This document shows, in pieces, positions 26,981 to 33,447 of a stretch of 34,657 bases of DNA. A model generated the notes under the pieces. It did not search any database, was not told where the DNA came from, and worked only from the letters and a program-made list of their open reading frames with translations. Numbering within the stretch: position 1 is the first letter of the stretch; each line of letters begins with the position of its first letter. The position numbers and the translations under genes are program-made. Source of the DNA: Defluviicoccus sp. (GTDB lineage: Bacteria > Pseudomonadota > Alphaproteobacteria > MPNO01); the NCBI GenBank assembly GCA_028821395.1, contig JAPPGP010000035.1, positions 1-34,657 on the forward strand, written 5' to 3'.

Positions 26981-27883
26981 TCAGCCGCCCTCGCCGTAGG
27001 GCCAGTTCTCGTAATAGGGCCCGCGGTAATCCGCCTTGCGCTTGCCGAGAAAGGCGCGGATTCCCTCGCGGCAGTCGCCGGTGCGGGTGATCTCCTGGAT
27101 CGCCTGGAACTCGCGTTCCCAGCCCTCGTCGCTGCGGTTCGCGTTCCAGTACATCTTGACCAGCTCCTTGGCGTAGCGGACGGAGAGGTAAGGGTTGCTG
27201 GCGATCTGGCCGGCGAGCGCCATCACCTCGTCGAGCAGGTCGTCGTGCGCCACGACGCGCTCGACCAGCCCCATGCGCTCGGCCTCCCCGGCATCGACGA
27301 TGCGCCCGGTCAGGATCATCTCCAGCGCCTTGCCCACGCCGACCAGCTTGGGCAGGTTCCGCGCTCCCCCCGATTCCGGCAGGAACCCGGCCGGCACCGC
27401 GACCTCGCCGAGCTTCGCCCGGTCGGAAGCGATGCGGAGGTCGCAGAGTGTGCAGATCTCGAGCCCGATGCCCACGGCCGGCCCGTTGATCGCGGCGATG
27501 GTGATCTGCGGCAGATCCTCGATCTTCCTGAAGGCGCGCTGCAGCACCTGGTGGCGCAGGTCGTTGAAGAAGAGATGGGCGAGCTCCTTGTAGGCGCCGA
27601 AATTCCCCATGTCGAAATCGGGGTCGTCGCCCGCGCCGAGCGGCCCGGCCTCGGTCTTCAGATCGCCGCCGGCGGAGAACCCCCGCCCCTCGCCGGTGAA
27701 CACCACCACCTTGACGTGGCTGTTGTGGCGGATCTGGTCGCAGAGGATGTCGAGCTCCACCCGCATGCGCACGTCGACCGCATTCAGCGCCTCCGGCCGG
27801 TTGAACGTCACCACCCCGATGCAGCTCTCCCCCGCCCGCTCCGGGTTGTCCCTGACCTCCCACTTCAGCGCCTGGTACTCCAT
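26981..27883 (-). CDS. Enoyl-CoA hydratase/isomerase (crotonase) family protein
   Basis: A 300-residue crotonase-fold protein. The oxyanion-hole segments are FSAGGDLK (69-76) and NGPAVGIGLE (133-142). E142 matches the first catalytic Glu of rat enoyl-CoA hydratase. The position of the second Glu is Ala (A162, in LGEVAVPAG), while E170 in LPESGG sits where isomerases of the family carry their acid. It could be an isomerase, hydrolase or dehalogenase-like member rather than a plain hydratase. ATG 27883 follows a strong GGAGG stretch. The large frame back to 28228 contains no family residues and was not used. It is the first gene of a two-gene operon with the acyl-CoA ligase. Confidence 0.88.
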   Translation of the reverse strand: MEYQALKWEVRDNPERAGESCIGVVTFNRPEALNAVDVRMRVELDILCDQIRHNSHVKVVVFTGEGRGFSAGGDLKTEAGPLGAGDDPDFDMGNFGAYKELAHLFFNDLRHQVLQRAFRKIEDLPQITIAAINGPAVGIGLEICTLCDLRIASDRAKLGEVAVPAGFLPESGGARNLPKLVGVGKALEMILTGRIVDAGEAERMGLVERVVAHDDLLDEVMALAGQIASNPYLSVRYAKELVKMYWNANRSDEGWEREFQAIQEITRTGDCREGIRAFLGKRKADYRGPYYENWPYGEGG

Positions 27884-28129
27884 GCCCCTCCTCCTCGATT
27901 GTCCCGCGTGACCGCGGCCACAGCATAGACAAGCGACGCAATGTGCCGAGGGCAAATCGACAGCAGATGCGGCCTTGGAGCAAGACGGCGCTCTTGGAAT
28001 CACGCGGCTTGCGAAGCGCCACGACCCTGCAGGCGACGGCACGATTGCCGGACCCGATCGTCGACGCCCTGGATACCGCGCGCGCCGGCTTCGGCGCAGC
28101 CAGGCGGACGTCATCTGCCTCGCCCATGG

Positions 28130-28152
28130 ATGCCCGGAACAAGTCCGGGCAT
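28130..28152. repeat. REP-like palindromic unit, copy 1
   Basis: ATGCCCGGA (28130-28138) and TCCGGGCAT (28144-28152) are perfect 9-base arms around the loop ACAAG. Translated, such units give short peptides of the MDARNKSGHD type that recur as false genes in alphaproteobacterial genomes, which points to an interspersed family rather than a local hairpin. Confidence 0.75.
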
Positions 28153-28217
28153 GACGTGTGGGGGAGGCATGGCGATGGGGCGGGCCGCACGCGGCTCTCC
28201 CTGCACCGCCCGTGGAT

Positions 28218-28236
28218 GGCCGGAACAAGTCCGGCC
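28218..28236. repeat. REP-like palindromic unit, copy 2
   Basis: GGCCGGA (28218-28224) and TCCGGCC (28230-28236) around the same loop ACAAG. It starts 88 bases after copy 1. Relative to copy 1, the differing outer arm bases are changed on both sides, so pairing is kept. Confidence 0.75.
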
Positions 28237-28287
28237 GTGACGCGGTGGGGGGCGGTGGCGGTGAACGGAAACTACTGAACCGGTACG

Positions 28288-29097
28288 CTACGTCCCCACC
28301 CGCAGCGGCGCGCCGAGCCCGCGTAGCGCGGCGATGACGCTGAGCGCGGTGATCTTGCCGGTGCCGGGGTTCTCGTCGGACGGGACGTTCTCGATCTTCA
28401 TGTGGAGGCGGGCGGAGTCGGCGTCGACGGCGATCTCGTGGGTGTTGCGCTCCAGCCCGGGGTCGGCCCAGATCTCGAGCCGGGTGCGGTCGGGGCCGAT
28501 GCCGGCCAGCCCCAGCGCGGCGGCGACGTTGACGTTGGCCGGAAAGCCCGCCGCGCCTTCCCGCGCCGTGCCCTCGAAGACGCGGAGCGGTCCGCTCAGG
28601 CTTTCGATGTCGATGCCGTGCTCTGCCAGGTAGGGCGCGCCCTTCAGCGATTTCGGCGGCTTGCGAGTGGTCATGCGGATCTCGGCGATCTCGCCCTCGG
28701 CAGCGGCGCGCACCGCATCCAGCCCGAGCAGCGCGCCGGTAGCGAGCACGATGCGGGCACCGGTCTCGCCCGCCCGGCGCACCAGGTCGTCATGCACCAG
28801 CAGCGCCGCCCCGCTCACCGTGACCAGAATCCGCCCGGCCTCGATCACGGATGCCGCGACCTCGGCGAAGGCGGCCTTGGGCACGCATTCGACGATGACG
28901 TCGGCACGGTCGGCGAGCCCGGCTGCGGGCACCACCGGGATGCCGGGCGCCACCCCTGCCATGCGCTCGCGCGCCCGCGCCAGGTCGCGCGCCGAGACAG
29001 CGGCAAGCTCCAGCCCGTCGATGCCGGCGGCGAGCGCGCGCACCACCGGCATGCCGACCGCGCCGAGTCCGGCGACGGCTGTGCGCCGCGGGCTCAT
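28288..29097 (-). CDS. Aspartate dehydrogenase-like NAD(P)-binding oxidoreductase (NadX family)
   Basis: A 269-residue protein of the L-aspartate dehydrogenase family. The Rossmann motif GLGAVG is at 10-15. The C-terminal DUF108-type domain has PANVNVAAALGLAGIG at 186-201, NTHEI with the conserved His H220, and ENVPSDENPGTG near 236-247, all typical of the family. Aspartate dehydrogenase makes iminoaspartate or oxaloacetate from L-aspartate; the family also has catabolic members. ATG 29097 overlaps the stop of the MBL-fold gene (ATGA). The context, beside a hydrolase and near N-heterocycle-type enzymes, suggests a catabolic rather than NAD-synthesis role, but that is inference. Confidence 0.85.
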   Translation of the reverse strand: MSPRRTAVAGLGAVGMPVVRALAAGIDGLELAAVSARDLARARERMAGVAPGIPVVPAAGLADRADVIVECVPKAAFAEVAASVIEAGRILVTVSGAALLVHDDLVRRAGETGARIVLATGALLGLDAVRAAAEGEIAEIRMTTRKPPKSLKGAPYLAEHGIDIESLSGPLRVFEGTAREGAAGFPANVNVAAALGLAGIGPDRTRLEIWADPGLERNTHEIAVDADSARLHMKIENVPSDENPGTGKITALSVIAALRGLGAPLRVGT

Positions 29098-29969
29098 TCG
29101 GCGCAGAAGGCGAAGCGGGCCGAGCCGTTCTCCGCCCTGATCCGGCCCGCCGAGGCGCCGGGGAAATGGGCCGGCAGGATCACCGTGTCGGTGTCGGCGT
29201 AGCGCTCGACGAAGGCGGTCCGGGTGCGGCGCGATTCTTCGGCGTCGCTGCAGAAGATGGTCGAGAGCTGGGGCTCCGGCACCTGGAGCGGGTGGTGCAT
29301 GAGGTCGCCGCAAAACACCGCCGTCTCGCCGCCGCGCGCGAGGTTGAGGCAGACATGGCCCGGCGTGTGGCCCGGCGTGTCCTCGATGCTGAGCCCGGTA
29401 TCGATCTCGAAGTCGCTGTCGATGAACTGCGCCCGTCCGGCCTCGACCACCGGCAGCACGCTGTCGGCGAAGGTCTGGCGCATGAACTCGATCTCGCGCA
29501 CCGCGACCTCCCAGTGGCGGTACTCGACATCGCCGAACAGGTAGGTCGCGTTGGGGAAGGTCGGCACCCAGCGCCCGTCTTCCAGCTTGGTGTTCCACCC
29601 CACATGGTCGACATGGAGATGGGTGCAGAGCACGAAGTCGATGTCGGCGGGCTCGGCGCCGGCGGCCCTGAGGTTGGCGAGCCAGGGCCATTTTTGGCGG
29701 TGCCAGTTGGGCCGGTCCGGGCGTTCCTTGTCCTCGCCGACGCAGGTGTCGATCAGGATCGTGCAACGTCCCGTCCTGACCAGATAGCTCTGGAAGGCAA
29801 AGATCATCTGCCGGGTGCCGGGGACCAGGCAGTCCGGCTCGAGACAGTGGCGGTGGCGCTCGACGATTTCCGGCGTCGCGTCGGGGTACATCTCAAGCGC
29901 GTCGCGATAGGGCCCGGTCCACTCGCCCACCGCCCAGATGCCGACATCGCCGCACTGTCTCGGTTTCAT
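29094..29969 (-). CDS. MBL-fold metallo-hydrolase (lactonase-like)
   Basis: A 291-residue metallo-beta-lactamase-fold hydrolase. The HxHxDH motif is H117, H119, D121, H122 (CTHLHVDHVGW). Further metal ligands are a His in TPGHTPGH near 198-205, D222 (FCGDLMHH) and H268 (ILPAHFPG), an arrangement seen in AHL- and other lactonases. ATG 29969 is preceded by GGAGG four bases away, better than the frame's earlier ATG at 29999. The 3' end overlaps the AspDH-like gene. It may open a lactone or hydrolyse another ester or thioester; no specific substrate is evident. It diverges from the GlcG/HbpS-type gene across 105 bases. Confidence 0.88.
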   Translation of the reverse strand: MKPRQCGDVGIWAVGEWTGPYRDALEMYPDATPEIVERHRHCLEPDCLVPGTRQMIFAFQSYLVRTGRCTILIDTCVGEDKERPDRPNWHRQKWPWLANLRAAGAEPADIDFVLCTHLHVDHVGWNTKLEDGRWVPTFPNATYLFGDVEYRHWEVAVREIEFMRQTFADSVLPVVEAGRAQFIDSDFEIDTGLSIEDTPGHTPGHVCLNLARGGETAVFCGDLMHHPLQVPEPQLSTIFCSDAEESRRTRTAFVERYADTDTVILPAHFPGASAGRIRAENGSARFAFCAE

Positions 29970-30074
29970 GCTTCCTCCGCAATTGCCGCACCCTATCACG
30001 GACTCGAGGCTTTATTCGACCGGGGCAAGTGCCTACCGTGCCGGCCGGATTGGACCCGGCAAGGAGGCAGGCGG

Positions 30075-30503
30075 ATGGCACGGCTCACTCTGGAACAGGC
30101 GGCGACCATCGTCGACGTATCGCTCGCGAAGGGCCGCGAGATGGGGCTCAACCCGCTCACCGTCTCGGTGGTCGACGACGGCGGCCACCTCAAGGCGTTC
30201 AAGCGCGAGGACGGGCCGGGCGCCGGGCTGCGTCCGCAGATCGCCACCGGCAAGGCGGCCGGCGCGGTCGGCATGGGGCGGTCGTCGCGCCGGCTTGGCG
30301 AGATGGCGGCCGAACGCCCGCATTTCGTCAACGCGCTGGTCGGCGCCTCGCAAGGCCGGCTGGTCCCGGTGCCGGGCGGGGTGCTGATCCAGGACGGCGA
30401 CGAGATCGTCGGCGCGGTCGGGGTCTCGGGCGACACCTCCGACAACGACGAGACCGTCGCCGTCGCCGGCATCGAGGCGGCGGGTCTGAGCGCCGGGATC
30501 TAG
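30075..30503 (+). CDS. GlcG/HbpS family (DUF336) haem-binding-type protein
   Basis: A 142-residue protein of the GlcG/HbpS family. It shows LTLEQAATIVDVSLAKGREM at the N-terminus, then PLTVSVVDDGGHLKAFKRED near 27-46, GLRPQIATGKAAGAVGMG near 51-68 and VPVPGGVLIQDGDEIVGAVGVSG near 97-119, all family landmarks. HbpS binds haem; GlcG is of unknown function in glycolate operons. Members are common in catabolic clusters. ATG 30075 follows AAGGAGG at 7-base spacing, one of the strongest ribosome-binding sites in the window. No signal peptide is visible. It ends in a TAG whose bases are shared with the stop of the convergent DUF1185 gene. Confidence 0.88.
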   Translation: MARLTLEQAATIVDVSLAKGREMGLNPLTVSVVDDGGHLKAFKREDGPGAGLRPQIATGKAAGAVGMGRSSRRLGEMAAERPHFVNALVGASQGRLVPVPGGVLIQDGDEIVGAVGVSGDTSDNDETVAVAGIEAAGLSAGI

Positions 30504-31129
30504 CGCAGCCCGTCCTCGCCCTTTGTGTCGGCGTCGCGCAGGCCCCCGGCGCGGTCGTAGATCCGGGGCGCCGTCGCCATCGACTGGATCCAGACGATCT
30601 CGTTGGCACGCGGCGCATCGGCGATGCTGCACTCGATCGAGTCGAAATGGCTCCGCACATAGGCCGCGTTGGCATGCGCGATCGGCACGTCGACGGTGGC
30701 GCCGGGCCCGGCGACCTTCTTGGTCGACGGCACGATGGCGGCCGATTTCTCCATCAGCTGGCGCATGCCGTAGCCGCCCGGCTCGTGCCACAGCGCGGCG
30801 TGCTCCAGCTCGCCGTTCTCGCCGACCACGGCGGACTTGCCGTAGGCGACGATCCGGTCGGCCCCGCCGAGCACGTCCATCAGGCGTTGCGCCATGGCGA
30901 GGCCGAGCGGCTTGAGCGCCGCCATCAGCGGCATCAGATCCTCGACATAGCGCCCGGCATAGGGGTTCGCGGCGACCGCGGCGATATAGCCCTTGAGCTG
31001 CGGGGTTTCCGCCGGCGGGCCGAACTCGTGCAGCACCTCCTCGACGTGGAAGACGAACTTCCGCACCTTCACCAGCGGCCCGAAATCGCCCTCGGGCGCG
31101 GTCTCGACCGCGATCCTCGCATCGTCCAT
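30500..31129 (-). CDS. Amino acid synthesis family protein (DUF1185)
   Basis: A 209-residue protein of the DUF1185 / AA_synth family, whose reaction is not established. Visible pieces are VRKFVFHVEEVLHEFG near 22-37, AAVAANPYAGRYVEDL near 50-65, GGADRIVAYGKSAVVGENGE near 88-107, and HAAL, PGGYGMRQ and PSTKKVAGPGA, all family landmarks. ATG 31129 has AGGAG upstream. It lies 11 bases after the UPF0280 gene on the same strand and is the last gene of the leftward operon. The stop TAG (30502-30500) interlocks with that of the convergent GlcG-type gene in CTAG. Confidence 0.82.
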   Translation of the reverse strand: MDDARIAVETAPEGDFGPLVKVRKFVFHVEEVLHEFGPPAETPQLKGYIAAVAANPYAGRYVEDLMPLMAALKPLGLAMAQRLMDVLGGADRIVAYGKSAVVGENGELEHAALWHEPGGYGMRQLMEKSAAIVPSTKKVAGPGATVDVPIAHANAAYVRSHFDSIECSIADAPRANEIVWIQSMATAPRIYDRAGGLRDADTKGEDGLR

Positions 31130-31139
31130 CTGCCTCTCC

Positions 31140-32072
31140 TCAACCCGGGGCAAGCGCGCCGGCATCGCCGATCGTGCGGCGTCGGTCCCGCAATACGAGC
31201 ATCGCGGCGGCGATCTGTCCAGCGCGCCGCATGGCCCGGGCGCAGCGCGCGCCGCGGTCGAGCGCCTGGTCCACCGCCGGCTTCGACAGGCGTCCCACCG
31301 CGACGGTGACCGGGCGGTCGCCGAGATCGCTGTCGTCGTCGAGATCGGAGGCGGGACGCCGCGCGATGGCGGGATCGTCGAGCGTGACCTCGTTGGCGAT
31401 CAGCGTCGCCGCGACATCGGCGGCGGCGGCATCGGCGGCGAGCACGGTCGCCGAATCGGCGATGCCGAAGGACCGGCTGCGCCCGCGCCAGCCGCTGGTC
31501 GCGATGCCGCGCACCGGCATCGCGTGAGCGAGCCGCGCGGTCGCGTCGATGGAAGGCGCGTCCAGCCGCGCGACCACACCGAGCTCGAGCACGGAGCCGG
31601 GGGCGAGGTGGATGGCGATATCGCCGCCGTTATTGACATAGGCGGTTTCCAGCGCCCGCCCGGCGACCAGCGCCGCCAGCATCTCGTCGGCCACCGCGCC
31701 GGCGACCGCGGCCATCGGTGTCACGAACACCGCACGATGCGGCCAGCAGGCGGCAACCATGCGCCGCGCCACCGGGCCCGCCGGCTCGGGGCGCCTGGCG
31801 CCGAGCGGGGTTCTGAGCAGCGCGAGCTCGTCGGCCAGGCGCCGCAGCACGTCCTGGAACGCGGCCCCGATCTGCCGGTAGGCGGCTTCGATCTCGGTCT
31901 GTGCGCCGGAAGCGCCGACGACCAGGTCGATCGGCCCGTGCTGGAGATGGAGCCTGCGCCCGTCCGGCAGCAGGCGGATGTCAGGCCCTTTCGGGAACGT
32001 CTTGCTCTTCCATCGGCCAGGGGTTCTCCGGGCGCTGCGGCTCGGAGCGCACCGGGCCGCGCTCCATCGCAT
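31140..32072 (-). CDS. UPF0280 family protein (ApbE-like fold)
   Basis: About 280-310 residues of the UPF0280 family, which is related in fold to the flavin transferase ApbE. Recognisable pieces are LPDGRRLHLQHGPIDLVVGA near the N-terminus, VAGAVADEMLAAL, YVNNGGDIAIHL and GIATSGWRGRSRSFGIADSATVLA, as in the family. The start is uncertain. Homologues begin close to LPDGRR, but no ATG, GTG or TTG lies there. The nearest in-frame ATG is at 32072, inside the 3' end of the reductase gene, and is used here. A CTG or rarer start near 31980 is possible. It sits between a 6-hydroxynicotinate-reductase-like gene and a DUF1185 gene. Confidence 0.8.
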   Translation of the reverse strand: MRWSAARCAPSRSARRTPGRWKSKTFPKGPDIRLLPDGRRLHLQHGPIDLVVGASGAQTEIEAAYRQIGAAFQDVLRRLADELALLRTPLGARRPEPAGPVARRMVAACWPHRAVFVTPMAAVAGAVADEMLAALVAGRALETAYVNNGGDIAIHLAPGSVLELGVVARLDAPSIDATARLAHAMPVRGIATSGWRGRSRSFGIADSATVLAADAAAADVAATLIANEVTLDDPAIARRPASDLDDDSDLGDRPVTVAVGRLSKPAVDQALDRGARCARAMRRAGQIAAAMLVLRDRRRTIGDAGALAPG

Positions 32073-33447
32073 CGTCCAGCGCGACCACCTCGTCGCCATA
32101 GCCGCCGAAATCGAGGAACTCCTGGCGCGGCATGACGAACTCGATGGGCGCGACCAGCGCCGGGGTCGGCACGTAGCCGAAGGCGTTGTCGGGCATCGCG
32201 GTGACGTCGACCATCAGCGTGATGCCGCCGCCCGGCCAGACATAGACCGGGGCGCCGCCGCAGGTGACGCGCGTGGCCAGGCGCTTGACCGAGCGGGTGA
32301 GCCCGACCGGGTTCACCGTGACGCCGGCGCGCAGCGAGCCCCCCGCCCCGCCCATGAACAGCACGCTGGAGAGCGCGGGCTCGCAGTTCTCGCCGATGCG
32401 GTCGACCACCACCTGGAGCTCGGCCGGCATCCTGTCCTCGGCCGGCTTGAGGTCGTCGTCGAGCACGTAATAGGCCGCGTCCTCGCCGGTGGTCGACACC
32501 ATCAGCAGCTTGAGCCCGGGCCAAGCGGTCTTGCCGTCGATCCGCTCGACGATCTCCAGCGGGTCGGTGACGTCGGTGCCGCCCCAGCCGCTGCCGTGGT
32601 CGGCCACCTGGAAGTAGCGCCCGGGCGTCGAGCGCCGGCCGCGCACCCTTATGCCGGCCGCCGGCATGTCGAGGAACTTGCCCGACTGGTGCTCGGTCAA
32701 GACGCCGGTGATGTGGTCGTCGACCACGATCACCTCGTCGACATGGCCGTGCCATTGCGGGGCGAAGATGCCGATGGTGGCCGAGCCGCAGCCGACCCGC
32801 ATGCGCTCTTCCATCACCCCGTCGATCACCGGCGGCTCGCCGGCCTGGACGGTGAGCCGGGCGCCGCCGTCGATGGTCATCTCGACGGGCTCCTTGTTGC
32901 AGAGCTCCAGCATCGCCTTGCAGGTGACGTTGCCTTCCTTCTTGGAGCCGCCCGTGAGATGCCGCACGCCGCCGATGGCGAGCATCTGCGAGCCGTACTC
33001 GGCCGTGGTCACATGGCCGATCTGCTCGCCGTCGACCCTGACCGCCGCCGGCTCCGGGCCGATATAGCGGTCGGTGTCGATCTTCACCTTGACGCCGCAA
33101 TAGGAGAACACGCCCTCGGAGACGACGGTCACCATGTCGATCCCCTCATGCTCGGAAGAGACGATGAAGGGGGCGGGCTTGTAGTCCGGATAGGTGGTGG
33201 TGGCGCCGATGCCGGTCACGAAGACCGGCGCCTCGCGGTTGACCAGCGAGCCGTCCCAGCTCTCGGACGCCTCGAGAAAGGGGACCAGCTTGCCCGCCTC
33301 GTCGACCGCCTTCTGGGTGACCAGCAGGGGATCAACGCGGGTGAGCTTGCCGTCGAAATTGCCGTAGCGGTCGCAGGCGCCGGTCTTGTCCGGGCGGATC
33401 CGGCACAGCACCGGGCAGGCGTCGCAGGTGACGATGCCGTCGGTCAT
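31981..33447 (-). CDS. 6-hydroxynicotinate reductase-like iron-sulfur protein
   Basis: A 488-residue protein resembling proteins annotated as 6-hydroxynicotinate reductase. Near the N-terminus C8, C11, C15 and C25 form a CX2CX3CX9C pattern, a 4Fe-4S ligand set. More Cys residues lie at C117, C176, C183 and C220. The Eubacterium barkeri enzyme reduces 6-hydroxynicotinate and was reported with covalent flavin and Fe-S clusters. Glycine-rich stretches with GATT (81-84) and GSAT (221-224) are visible. ATG 33447 overlaps the stop of the molybdenum hydroxylase gene (ATGA). In this aerobic-type setting the substrate may differ; the pathway is inferred from neighbours, not shown. Confidence 0.75.
   Translation of the reverse strand: MTDGIVTCDACPVLCRIRPDKTGACDRYGNFDGKLTRVDPLLVTQKAVDEAGKLVPFLEASESWDGSLVNREAPVFVTGIGATTTYPDYKPAPFIVSSEHEGIDMVTVVSEGVFSYCGVKVKIDTDRYIGPEPAAVRVDGEQIGHVTTAEYGSQMLAIGGVRHLTGGSKKEGNVTCKAMLELCNKEPVEMTIDGGARLTVQAGEPPVIDGVMEERMRVGCGSATIGIFAPQWHGHVDEVIVVDDHITGVLTEHQSGKFLDMPAAGIRVRGRRSTPGRYFQVADHGSGWGGTDVTDPLEIVERIDGKTAWPGLKLLMVSTTGEDAAYYVLDDDLKPAEDRMPAELQVVVDRIGENCEPALSSVLFMGGAGGSLRAGVTVNPVGLTRSVKRLATRVTCGGAPVYVWPGGGITLMVDVTAMPDNAFGYVPTPALVAPIEFVMPRQEFLDFGGYGDEVVALDDAMERGPVRSEPQRPENPWPMEEQDVPERA

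Larger units (their letters stand above)
27884..28287. other. 404-base gene-free region between the crotonase and AspDH-like genes
   Basis: This is the only stretch over 300 bases without a gene. It holds the crotonase ribosome-binding site at its left end and the two REP-like palindromes at 28130-28152 and 28218-28236. I see no tRNA or clear small RNA. Open frames through it translate to low-complexity peptides of the kind REP-like DNA produces. Confidence 0.7.

Noticed and set aside
26973-28190. Long minus-strand frame overlapping the crotonase gene
   Set aside because: Another frame through the same DNA contains the complete crotonase protein with its oxyanion-hole motifs; this one has none.
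27943-28278. Small open frames across the REP-like repeats
   Set aside because: Peptides of the MDARNKSGHD type are known by-products of palindromic repeats; no ribosome-binding site or family.
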